In this document: positions 1-6,138 of the stretch, one piece after another
How the letters are laid out: each line of letters starts with the position of its first letter
Numbering within the stretch: the first letter of the stretch is position 1
The notes under the pieces: generated by a model
Seen by the model: only the letters and a program-made list of their open reading frames with translations
Told to the model about the DNA's origin: nothing
Database searches by the model: none
Assembly (NCBI GenBank): GCA_947176045.1
Contig: CAMWPF010000064.1
Span: forward strand, 1 to 7,345
Length of the DNA: 7,345 nt
Reading direction: 5' to 3'
Origin: an uncultured Treponema sp.
GTDB lineage: Bacteria; Spirochaetota; Spirochaetia; Treponematales; Treponemataceae
Made by a program: the position numbers and the translations under genes

Positions 1-11
1 TAAAAGACACA

Positions 12-28
12 GGGTGTATTTTATACCC
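12..28 (+). other. Small hairpin at the left edge
   Basis: GGGTGTA (12-18) can pair with TATACCC (22-28), with one G-T pair and a three-base loop. No T-run follows it on the plus strand, so it is a poor intrinsic terminator in that direction. On the minus strand it is followed by a short T-rich stretch (5-1), but no minus-strand gene reads into it within the window. It may belong to the 3' end of a gene just left of the window. Function unknown. Confidence 0.2.
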
Positions 29-52
29 CAACGCGCGCAACAATTCAATGTT

Positions 53-80
53 TTGAGTACCCCCCCCCCCCAGACATATT
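53..80 (+). promoter_or_regulatory. Candidate promoter with a poly-C spacer
   Basis: TTGAGT at 53-58 matches four of six bases of the sigma-70 -35 consensus. CATATT at 75-80 matches four of six of the -10 consensus, giving a 16-base spacer; TATTTT at 77-82 is an alternative -10 with an 18-base spacer. Twelve of the spacer bases are the C run at 60-71. If active it would start transcription near 87 and give the wzz-like gene a leader of about 160 bases. Changes in C-run length would change the spacer directly. Both hexamers are imperfect, so this is a candidate only. Confidence 0.35.
60..71 (+). repeat. Homopolymeric C tract, 12 bases
   Basis: Twelve consecutive cytosines in the non-coding leader upstream of the wzz-like gene. 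It is the longest homopolymer in the window and would be rare by chance at this base composition. Poly-C/G runs of this length are known hot spots for slipped-strand mispairing, and in several host-associated bacteria they act as phase-variation switches when placed in promoter spacers. Its position between candidate -35 and -10 hexamers fits that, but variation in length cannot be seen from one sequence. Confidence 0.95.
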
Positions 81-82
81 TT

Positions 83-106
83 CGGCGTTATGCCGTATCT
101 TTTTTT
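83..106 (+). terminator. Weak candidate intrinsic terminator
   Basis: CGGC (83-86) can pair with GCCG (92-95) around a five-base loop, and a run of seven T follows at 100-106 after a four-base gap. The stem is only four pairs, although all are G-C. If real it would end a transcript arriving from left of the window, since a transcript starting near 87 would lack the left arm. Low confidence. Confidence 0.2.
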
Positions 107-180
107 AGCGCGGCGGCAATCTGAAAGCGCCCTCCGCTCCTGTTTTTTCCGCCCTGCACTTCCCCAGCTTCCATAATTTG

Positions 181-189
181 TGTTAAAAT
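181..189 (+). promoter_or_regulatory. Candidate extended -10 promoter for the Wzz operon
   Basis: TGTTAAAAT at 181-189 fits the extended -10 pattern TG-n-TAnAAT, with TAAAAT at 184-189 matching five of six bases of the consensus. No good -35 hexamer lies 16-18 bases upstream, which an extended -10 can tolerate. Transcription would begin around 196 and leave a leader of about 50 bases before the start codon at 247. It competes with the poly-C promoter candidate further upstream as the origin of the operon transcript. Confidence 0.35.
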
Positions 190-246
190 TGCGTATTGCG
201 CCGTCGATGACACCTCCCGCAAAAACCTCATTTCAGGAAAAGATGT

Positions 247-1341
247 ATGGAAAACCAGTCCGAATCCGCCGCGCCGAAAAACGAAGAGCCGCAAACCGCA
301 GTTCCTCCGCACGGAACTGAAACTGACGAAATCTCTTTGATTGACCTCCTCGCCGTCCTGCTCAGGCACAAGGCCCTGATCATTGGAACCACCGTTTTTG
401 CGATGGTTTTCGCAGTCGTCATTTCGATTATTTCATTGAAGCTGCCGCCGGACAAATCGTTCCTGCCGAACCAATATACGTGTTCGGCGAACATGCTCAT
501 CAACGACTCGTCGTCTGCCGGCGGCACGCTGTCCTCCATGCTTTCATCAAGCGGACTCGGCGCGCTCGCAGGCATGGCGGGCATTTCCGCAGGCGGCTCC
601 ACCTACAGCGCCCTTGCAATCTACCTTGCAAGTTCCAATCCGTTTTTGGACGCAATCGTAGACAACTTCAACCTCCTGGCGCACCCAAAGCTGGAAAAAT
701 CAAAGTCTCCGAAATTCGACAGCCGGAAAATGGTGAAGGAGCAGCTTTCCTCTTCGATGGACGACGAGAGCGGCGTCTTTACGCTTTCGTTCACGGACAT
801 CGACCCGGAATTCGCGCAGGCGGTCGTCAATTTTTCAGTGGACTGGCTCCAGCAGCGGTTCGACGAGCTGGGCATCGACAAAAACAAAATCCAAAAGGAA
901 AACCTCGAAAAGAACATCGATTCCAGCTTTCAGGAAATCCAAAGCCTTCAGGACAAGCTGAACAAAGTCGCCAGCTCCGTCTCGTACGGACAGCCGACAT
1001 GGAACATTCCGTCTATCGCGCTGGAAACGACAAAACTCGAAATGGAGCTGACCGCGCAGCAGGAAGTCTACAAGCAGATGAAGACGCAGTATGAACTTCT
1101 CAAAATCGAAATGCAGAGCGAAACGCCCGTCTTCCAAATCATCGAACGCCCGGAAATTCCAGACCGGAAGTCCAAGCCGAGCCGCGGCCTGCTGTGCATC
1201 ATCATCACGTTCGCGGGATTCTTCATCGCCGTATTCTTCGCCTTCGCGCTGAACGCATGGGAAAACATCCGCAACGATTCAGAGGCGATGGCGAAGCTCA
1301 CGCAGCCGCGGAAGGCAGGCGGCAGGAACCGTGCAAAATGA
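247..1341 (+). CDS. Wzz-family polysaccharide chain-length determinant (co-polymerase) protein
   Basis: An inner-membrane protein of 364 residues with the polysaccharide co-polymerase layout. A charged cytoplasmic N-terminus with a short amphipathic LIDLLAVLLR segment (31-40) precedes a first membrane helix at about 42-65. A large periplasmic part follows, with an Ala/Gly/Ser-rich stretch (88-125) and a predicted coiled coil (about 210-290). A proline-rich PEIPDRKSKP segment (302-311) leads into a second membrane helix (about 313-335). Wzz proteins set the length of O-antigen, capsule or exopolysaccharide chains made by Wzy polymerases. There is no C-terminal Walker kinase domain, so this is not a Wzc-type tyrosine kinase. 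Start: ATG at 247 with AGGA at 235-238, eight bases upstream; the ATG at 243 is out of frame. No glycosyltransferase, flippase or polymerase gene lies in the window, so the polymer is unknown. Its stop overlaps the next gene's start (ATGA). Confidence 0.88.
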   Translation: MENQSESAAPKNEEPQTAVPPHGTETDEISLIDLLAVLLRHKALIIGTTVFAMVFAVVISIISLKLPPDKSFLPNQYTCSANMLINDSSSAGGTLSSMLSSSGLGALAGMAGISAGGSTYSALAIYLASSNPFLDAIVDNFNLLAHPKLEKSKSPKFDSRKMVKEQLSSSMDDESGVFTLSFTDIDPEFAQAVVNFSVDWLQQRFDELGIDKNKIQKENLEKNIDSSFQEIQSLQDKLNKVASSVSYGQPTWNIPSIALETTKLEMELTAQQEVYKQMKTQYELLKIEMQSETPVFQIIERPEIPDRKSKPSRGLLCIIITFAGFFIAVFFAFALNAWENIRNDSEAMAKLTQPRKAGGRNRAK

Positions 1342-2831
1342 ATCACCCCCCCCCTATCTCAAAACGGGTCGTCGTTGTGGGAGCCGGCATTGCAGGGCTT
1401 TCCGCGGCAATATACGCGCAGCGCGCCGGATTTGACGTAACGGTTTTGGAAAAGCACGTGATTCCCGGCGGACTCTGCACCAGCTGGACGCGGAAGGGCT
1501 ACACGTTTGAAGGCGGAATGCACTGGCTCACCGGCTCTTCGGAAAAATTGGCGCTCAACCAGATTTGGAAGGAAGTCGGCGCGCTCCGCAAAAACAATCC
1601 GATCTTCATCAAGGATCCGTTCTATACGCTTGTGAACGGCGGAAAGACGCTCCATTTGTACCGCGACGCAGACAGGCTCCGGGCGCACTTCCTTGAACAC
1701 GCGCCGGAAGACGCGGCGGCAATCCGCCGCCTCCACCGCGACATCTGCCTGTTCCGCGGCGTCCACATGATTGTAAGCGACATTCCGTTCCTCAAGACGC
1801 GGAAGGCGTTCCGCCCGTCCGTTTCAGAATGCCTTGGAATGGCACCGGCGCTCCTGCGGCTCGGCGCGCTGACAAACATGACGTACGCGGATTATGTCGG
1901 AATGTTCAAGAACAGCGACATCCGCCATCTGCTCATGGCTGTCAACGGAACGCGGTACAACGCCCTCTCGCTCGTCTACACGCTCGCCTCGTTTTCCACC
2001 GGCGACTGCGGCTATCCAGAAGGCGGCTCGCTGCGGCTCACGCAGAATATGACGGAAAGGCTCGCGGAGCTTGGCGGAACGCTTTTACTCCGCCAGAACG
2101 TCGAAAAAATCATCATAGAAAACGGAAAGGCGTCCGGCGTCACCGCCGGCGGGAAACTATATCCGGCGGACGCAGTCATCGTCACGCAGGACACCCGGCA
2201 GGCAATCGACACGCTGTTCGGGGCGCCGTTTTCGGAGCGCTGGGCGTCAAAGATGCGGAAAAACGTCGTCTCCGAACAGACGATGTTCGTCGCGCTGGGC
2301 GTCAAGGCGGATCTGCACGACATGCCGCGCGCCGTCATACTTCCGCTCGAAAAGCCGTTTTCCGCCGGCGGCTTGGAATTCGGGGAGCTTCGCGTCAACA
2401 ACTACGCCTCCTACAAAGGCTGCGCGCCGGAAGGCTCCTCATGCGTAACATGCCTCCTGCTCGGCGACAGCTGGAATTTCTGGAAGGCGGCAAAAGAGGA
2501 CGGCTCATACGCCGCAAAAAAAGCGGAGCTTGCGGAACGGTTCACCGCCGTCCTCTCCGAATACATTCCGCAGGTGAAAGGCGCGGTGGAAGTCAGCGAT
2601 GTGGCGACGCCGCTGACCTACTCGCGCTACTGCGGAGTTTTTGAAGGCGGCTGGATGTCCGTCATGGGGCCGGGCGGAAAGCCGTACACGTACCCGTCCA
2701 AATCAAAAACAGTGCGGGGATTGTACTTTGCAAGCCAGCGGACAATCGTTCCCGGCGGACTGCCGATTGCGGTCGCCGCGGGAAGGCGCGCCGCGCAGTA
2801 TGTGTGCCGGGACAACAAGGTTATATTCTAA
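1338..2831 (+). CDS. FAD-dependent oxidoreductase, phytoene desaturase / RetSat-like (COG1233 type)
   Basis: A flavoprotein of 497 residues, normal for the CrtI/RetSat amine-oxidase-like superfamily. The N-terminal dinucleotide-binding fold is clear: VVVVGAGIAGLSAA (11-24), with GAGIAG at 15-20 and an acidic residue E38 at the end of the second strand in VTVLEKH. The PGGLCTS segment (43-49) follows. The C-terminus carries the typical FAD-contacting segment LYFASQRTIVPGGLPIAVAAGRRAA. Family members desaturate, isomerise or saturate isoprenoid or other lipid substrates; the substrate here cannot be read from sequence, and no carotenoid genes lie nearby. The ATG at 1338 overlaps the wzz-like stop by four bases (ATGA), with AGGA at 1324-1327, so translation is probably coupled. 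The open frame extends upstream to 1194 inside the wzz-like gene, but that start is unlikely. Codons 4-6 are CCC CCC CCT, part of a nine-C run that could switch the frame. Confidence 0.9.
   Translation: MNHPPPISKRVVVVGAGIAGLSAAIYAQRAGFDVTVLEKHVIPGGLCTSWTRKGYTFEGGMHWLTGSSEKLALNQIWKEVGALRKNNPIFIKDPFYTLVNGGKTLHLYRDADRLRAHFLEHAPEDAAAIRRLHRDICLFRGVHMIVSDIPFLKTRKAFRPSVSECLGMAPALLRLGALTNMTYADYVGMFKNSDIRHLLMAVNGTRYNALSLVYTLASFSTGDCGYPEGGSLRLTQNMTERLAELGGTLLLRQNVEKIIIENGKASGVTAGGKLYPADAVIVTQDTRQAIDTLFGAPFSERWASKMRKNVVSEQTMFVALGVKADLHDMPRAVILPLEKPFSAGGLEFGELRVNNYASYKGCAPEGSSCVTCLLLGDSWNFWKAAKEDGSYAAKKAELAERFTAVLSEYIPQVKGAVEVSDVATPLTYSRYCGVFEGGWMSVMGPGGKPYTYPSKSKTVRGLYFASQRTIVPGGLPIAVAAGRRAAQYVCRDNKVIF
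1346..1354 (+). repeat. Homopolymeric C tract, 9 bases, inside the oxidoreductase start
   Basis: Nine cytosines spanning codons 4-6 of the FAD oxidoreductase gene (residues H3-P4-P5-P6). Gain of one C would lead to a TGA at 1433-1435, and loss of one C to a TAA at 1438-1440, so either change truncates the protein after about 32-35 codons, before the flavin fold is complete. No convincing in-frame start lies between the tract and the GAGIAG motif. This is the classic place for a translational on/off switch, although length variation is not shown by one sequence. Confidence 0.95.
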
Positions 2832-2863
2832 AAATCATAATTCCATGGATTCTGGAGGAACAA

Positions 2864-3700
2864 ATGGACAAACGGATTTTGACAATTCAGGATATTTCGT
2901 GCGTCGGACAGTGCTCGCTGACCGTCGCCCTGCCGATCCTTTCAGCCTGCGGCATTGAAACCGCAATCCTGCCGGGCGCGGTGCTTTCCACCCATACCGC
3001 CGCCGGATTTGAAGGATTCTACTTCCACGACCTGACCGACGACTTCCCGCACATCCTCGCCCACTGGAAGGATCGCGAAATCCAGTTCGATGCGTTCTAC
3101 ACCGGCTACATCACGGCGGCGCAAATTCCGCTGATCCTTGAAATCATCAAGGAAACCGCGCGGAACGGCGCGCTCCGCATCGTGGATCCGGCGATGGCGG
3201 ACAACGGCAGGCTGTACAGCGGATTCAGCGACGACTTCCCGCAGAAAATGGCGGCGCTGTGCAAGGAAGCGGACTTCATCCTTCCGAATCTCACCGAAGC
3301 CGCGTTCCTGCTGGGCATTCCCTATCCCGGAGAAACGTATACGCGCGCCGACATCGAAAAAATCTGCGCCGGACTGCACAAGCTCGGCGCAAAGAACGTC
3401 GTCCTTACAGGAATCAGCTTTGAAGAGGGAAAAACCGGCTGCGTCTGCTACGACGGCGCGTCGCTCGACTGGCGCTCCACACGGCGGCTGCCCGCTGAAA
3501 TGCACGGAACAGGCGACGTGTTCGCCTCTGCGTTCACCGGCGCGCTGTGCCGCGGGAAAAACCTGCTTGAGGCGGCGTCCGTCGCCGTCGACTTCACCGC
3601 AGAGGCAATCCGGCTCACGTTGGACGACAAGGCGCACTGGTACGGCGCGAAATTTGAAAAGGCGATTCCGTTCCTGCTTCGCAGGCTGCAAGATGAATAG
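2864..3700 (+). CDS. pdxK: Pyridoxamine/pyridoxal kinase (ribokinase superfamily)
   Basis: A cytoplasmic kinase of 278 residues that phosphorylates pyridoxal, pyridoxamine or pyridoxine with ATP in the vitamin B6 salvage route. Recognisable segments are ILTIQDISCVGQCS (5-18), the LSTHT substrate-pocket segment (41-45), DPAMADNG (108-115, the counterpart of DPVMGD), PNLTEA (141-146), and the anion-hole/catalytic motif HGTGDVF (214-220), with D218 as the expected catalytic base. Start: ATG at 2864 preceded by a strong GGAGGA at 2854-2859, five bases away. A longer frame from 2804 exists, but it would overlap the oxidoreductase gene and add 20 residues outside the family pattern. There are 32 bases after the oxidoreductase stop, and the gene overlaps the next one by 8 bases, so it is an operon member. 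The choice between the PdxK and PdxY names is conventional. Confidence 0.92.
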   Translation: MDKRILTIQDISCVGQCSLTVALPILSACGIETAILPGAVLSTHTAAGFEGFYFHDLTDDFPHILAHWKDREIQFDAFYTGYITAAQIPLILEIIKETARNGALRIVDPAMADNGRLYSGFSDDFPQKMAALCKEADFILPNLTEAAFLLGIPYPGETYTRADIEKICAGLHKLGAKNVVLTGISFEEGKTGCVCYDGASLDWRSTRRLPAEMHGTGDVFASAFTGALCRGKNLLEAASVAVDFTAEAIRLTLDDKAHWYGAKFEKAIPFLLRRLQDE

Positions 3701-4559
3701 CCGCACGAAGGATATTATTTTCACAGCAGCGACAGCCGTGCCCGCGTTCGCCTGCAACTTCTACTTTGTCGCGATGCAAATGCTGTCTCCAGCGACCGTG
3801 CTCGGCACAATCTTCTCATTTTCTGCCGTGTGGTTCTGGCTTTCCGTGCTCCTGTTCGCGATGGCGTCCGCAGGACGGGCGAAGCTCAAGGTCATTGCAG
3901 GATGCATCGCCCGTCCTGTCCGCATCTCGGCAGCCGCCGTCCTCTCGCTCATTTTTGCCGCCTGCATCGTCAACTTGATTCTGATCTCCCGCCCCGCGGT
4001 CAGCGACGGCGCCGAACATCCTGCGTACATCATCGTCCTCGGCGGCGGCATCACAAAGGACGCGGTGATTTCCGCAGTAGTCCAACAACGGCTTGAAACT
4101 GCCTCCGCCTACGCAGGCGCCCATCCCGAAGCAAGAATCATCGTAACAGGCGGAACCGGTCCGTTCGCGCCTTGTTCTGAAGCGTCCGTCCTCAAGCTGG
4201 CGCTCGCCGAAACCGGAATCCCGCCGGAACGAATTTATGCGGAGGAAGACGCAGCCGACACCATCGAAAATTTCATATTCAGCGCGCGGCTCGCCGCGGA
4301 AGCAGACGGAACGACGGTCGCGGACGTCCTGGCATCGCCCGTCGCCATCGTAACAAGCCGGTTCCACCTTGCGCGCGCGGAACGGATTGCGCGCCGGATC
4401 GGCTTCACGGATATTTACGGCGTTCCGTCACGGATAGCGCCCATCTTCGTTCCGAACTGCTATGCGCGCGAAATGCTCGCCTACATCAAGCTCAACCTAC
4501 GGATTGCATTCACGGGAAAGCCCGCGCCGATGCAGGCGCCCGCGGACGACGTTCACTGA
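3693..4559 (+). CDS. YdcF/SanA-type DUF218 protein with N-terminal membrane segments
   Basis: A protein of 288 residues with three hydrophobic segments (about 7-30, 35-59 and 78-99) followed by a DUF218 domain. The family signature is visible: YIIVLGGGI (112-120), a conserved arginine in QQRLETA (131-137), IIVTGG (149-154), SEA (162-164), DTIENF (189-194) and TSRFHLARA (221-229). The domain probably faces the periplasm. Relatives (SanA, ElyC, YdcF) affect envelope integrity, peptidoglycan precursor or lipid-carrier homeostasis, but the biochemical activity is not established for most of them. Start: ATG at 3693, overlapping the kinase gene by 8 bases, which implies coupled translation; only a weak AGG lies upstream at 3683-3685. 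Its 3' end overlaps the opposing methyltransferase gene by 7 bases. Function beyond an envelope role is inference. Confidence 0.87.
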   Translation: MNSRTKDIIFTAATAVPAFACNFYFVAMQMLSPATVLGTIFSFSAVWFWLSVLLFAMASAGRAKLKVIAGCIARPVRISAAAVLSLIFAACIVNLILISRPAVSDGAEHPAYIIVLGGGITKDAVISAVVQQRLETASAYAGAHPEARIIVTGGTGPFAPCSEASVLKLALAETGIPPERIYAEEDAADTIENFIFSARLAAEADGTTVADVLASPVAIVTSRFHLARAERIARRIGFTDIYGVPSRIAPIFVPNCYAREMLAYIKLNLRIAFTGKPAPMQAPADDVH

Positions 4560-4567
4560 CCGTCCGC
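4542..4567. terminator. Inverted repeat at the convergent gene junction, possible bidirectional terminator
   Basis: GCGGACG (4542-4548) and CGTCCGC (4561-4567) are perfect reverse complements separated by 12 bases, and the two opposing stop codons (4557-4559 on plus, 4555-4553 on minus) lie in the loop. The stem has six G-C pairs out of seven. On the plus strand only three T follow, and on the minus strand none, so it lacks a proper U-tract. It could end or stabilise both transcripts, or be a coincidence of GC-rich coding sequence. Confidence 0.35.
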
Positions 4568-5176
4568 TTTCCTCGCGATAATGCAGCATAACGGCAGGAA
4601 GCCGCGGCGCATCATCTTCCGCCCGACGACTGCAAATCCATGCCGCGCGACAAAGTCAGCCAGTTCCGTTCCTGTCCACGGATGATACAGATGAAAGCCG
4701 AACAACTTCATCGCCTTGACGCGCGCCCGATATATGGCGCGCCTTTCCTGCACGAACGTCGGCGCGAACAAGAATCCGCCCGGCTTTAAAACCCGGAAAA
4801 TTTCCGCAAGCGCCCTTTCCGGCTCCGGCATGATGTGCAGCGCATTGGAAATGACCGCCGCGTCAAAGCGTTCCGCAGAATACGGCAGCGCCGTCACGTC
4901 CTGCACAGAAAAACGGAGCGAATCCGGCGGGTTCTTCCGCTTCACCGCCTGCGCAATCATTTCCGAAGAAAAGTCCGTCGCCTCCCAAGACGAGACGCAT
5001 TCCGAAAGCGGATATGAAAGCTGTCCCGAACCGCACGCCGCCTCAAAAACAGCCATGTCCTGCCGAAGAATCGCGCGGATTTCCGCGCACAGTTCGGAAT
5101 ACAGGCGTCCGCTTCCCTTTTCCATGACGGCTTTATAAATCCACGCGTACCGCTGCCAAAAATCCTTGTCGTCCAT
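4553..5176 (-). CDS. Class I SAM-dependent methyltransferase
   Basis: A small Rossmann-fold methyltransferase of 207 residues, transferring a methyl group from S-adenosylmethionine to an unknown acceptor. Visible motifs are motif I VFEAACGSGQLS (43-54, with E45 and the A-C-G-S-G variant of the glycine loop), an acidic post-I strand EATDFS (65-70), the VQDVTALPYS segment (91-100) that places D93 near the adenine, FDAAVISNALHIMPEP (104-119), and VLKPGGFLFAPTF (129-141). This pattern is closest to the Methyltransf_11/25 group that includes UbiE- and phospholipid-type enzymes, but the substrate cannot be assigned. Start: ATG at 5176 with GGAG very close and AAGG about nine bases upstream. It lies 26 bases after the FMN enzyme gene and is probably last in the pfk operon. 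It ends by overlapping the opposing DUF218 gene. Confidence 0.9.
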   Translation of the reverse strand: MDDKDFWQRYAWIYKAVMEKGSGRLYSELCAEIRAILRQDMAVFEAACGSGQLSYPLSECVSSWEATDFSSEMIAQAVKRKNPPDSLRFSVQDVTALPYSAERFDAAVISNALHIMPEPERALAEIFRVLKPGGFLFAPTFVQERRAIYRARVKAMKLFGFHLYHPWTGTELADFVARHGFAVVGRKMMRRGFLPLCCIIARKADGQ

Positions 5177-5202
5177 TCTCCACTGCCTTGAAATTCAAAC
5201 GT

Positions 5203-6138
5203 TCAGACCGACGGGCAGATGCCGCGCAGATCTCGGACGCACCGCTCCATTTCCGGCTGTCCGCCGCGACAGAGCGCGGAAATGAACGGACGTCCGACGA
5301 GCGCCTTCTGCGCGCCCAAAAACAGCGCCGTGCGGACATCCTGCGCCGTGCGGATTCCGCCGTCAACCCAAATTTCCCCGCAGCAGTCCCGCAGAGCATC
5401 CCGGTTCGCCGCAAGGAAGTCCGCCGTGCTGCCGGCATCCGCATCGACCCTGCCGCCGTGATTTGAAACGACGGCGACATCCGGCCTGACTTCGCGGCAG
5501 AGCGCCACGTCTTCCGCCGTAAAAATTCCCTTGAGCATGAACGGCGCGCCCGCATACCGGCGCAGCTCCCGTATTTGGGCGGCGGACTTGCGCTCAAGCC
5601 GAACCTGCTCGCGCATCGTGGCGATATTGTAGGCGTCGATATCCATTCCGACTGCCGCAGCATCGGCGCGCACCCAGTCCAAACGTTCGCGCAGCCTTTC
5701 GTCAGGATACGGCTTTAAAAAAAAATACGCCGGAACGCCGAGCGTCCGAACTGCCTCCAAGCCGAAGAGGAGCTTTTCATCCGGGCAGCCGTCGCCGACA
5801 CAAACCGCGGCGCCGGCATTCTTTGCCGCGGAAAAATACGGCAGATAGAAATCGCGCTCCGTCGCGCAGCCGATGTTTTGAACCGCGCCCGTTACGGGCG
5901 CAATGCCGACGACTTCCGCAGAAATATGCAGCGCGTCGATTTCCGCGCCATGCCCCGCCCGCGCGCACTCTTCGTACAGACGGCTCCATGCGGCGCAGTT
6001 CCGGATGAAGTTTGCATTGCCGTCCACGCCGCCCATTCCGGGAAGCTGCCCGACGCAGCCGCGCCCCATGCACGTGCGGCAGAACCGGCAGGAAAATCCG
6101 CCCGCGCCGGCACGGAAGGCGGCAGAATCAGTCGCCAA
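5203..6138 (-). CDS. FMN-dependent alpha-hydroxy-acid oxidase/dehydrogenase-like protein
   Basis: A TIM-barrel flavoprotein of about 311 residues related to lactate/glycolate oxidases and type 2 IPP isomerase. The signature VVSNHGGR (223-230) supplies the expected catalytic H227 and R230. K203 in MLKGI matches the FMN-contacting lysine, and WVDGGIRTAQDV (257-268) with VGRPFI (281-286) forms the phosphate-binding end. The N-terminus carries a cysteine cluster, CRFCRTCMGRGC (C17, C20, C23, C28), followed by GQLPGMGG, as in a clade common in anaerobes; its role (metal or Fe-S binding) is unknown. Substrate unknown. Start: I chose TTG at 6138, with AGGA seven bases upstream, because it keeps the cysteines. 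The in-frame ATG at 6069 would delete three of them. With the TTG the gene overlaps the phosphofructokinase stop by 11 bases. The frame stays open further into pfk but resembles nothing there. Confidence 0.85.
   Translation of the reverse strand: MATDSAAFRAGAGGFSCRFCRTCMGRGCVGQLPGMGGVDGNANFIRNCAAWSRLYEECARAGHGAEIDALHISAEVVGIAPVTGAVQNIGCATERDFYLPYFSAAKNAGAAVCVGDGCPDEKLLFGLEAVRTLGVPAYFFLKPYPDERLRERLDWVRADAAAVGMDIDAYNIATMREQVRLERKSAAQIRELRRYAGAPFMLKGIFTAEDVALCREVRPDVAVVSNHGGRVDADAGSTADFLAANRDALRDCCGEIWVDGGIRTAQDVRTALFLGAQKALVGRPFISALCRGGQPEMERCVRDLRGICPSV
5717..5725. repeat. Homopolymeric A/T tract, 9 bases, inside the FMN enzyme gene
   Basis: Nine A on the plus strand, read as nine T in the minus-strand gene, covering codons TAT TTT TTT TTA of the segment AYFFLK (around residues 137-142). 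Such runs can cause DNA-level or RNA polymerase slippage. Here the reading frame is intact and the residues fit the family, so I record it as a possible slippage site only. Confidence 0.9.

Noticed and set aside
207..320. Short upstream ORF on the plus strand starting at ATG 207 and overlapping the wzz-like start
   Set aside because: No Shine-Dalgarno sequence, and the peptide is basic low-complexity sequence that is simply another frame of the wzz-like gene.
88..369. Minus-strand open frame over the leader and the start of the wzz-like gene, with a shorter version starting at about 231
   Set aside because: No Shine-Dalgarno sequence before either start, no recognisable domain, and about half of it is antisense to a well-supported gene.
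1194..1337. Longer N-terminus for the FAD oxidoreductase
   Set aside because: The extra 48 residues are His/Arg-rich and fully overlap the wzz-like gene, whereas the ATGA start at 1338 has an AGGA and sits nine codons before the flavin-binding strand.
2804..2863. Longer N-terminus for the pyridoxamine kinase
   Set aside because: The ATG at 2864 has a strong GGAGGA and gives the normal family N-terminus; the extension overlaps the oxidoreductase gene end.
3138..3692. Extension of the DUF218 gene upstream into pdxK
   Set aside because: The Arg/Ser-rich translation is an out-of-frame copy of pdxK; the membrane segments and domain begin after 3693.
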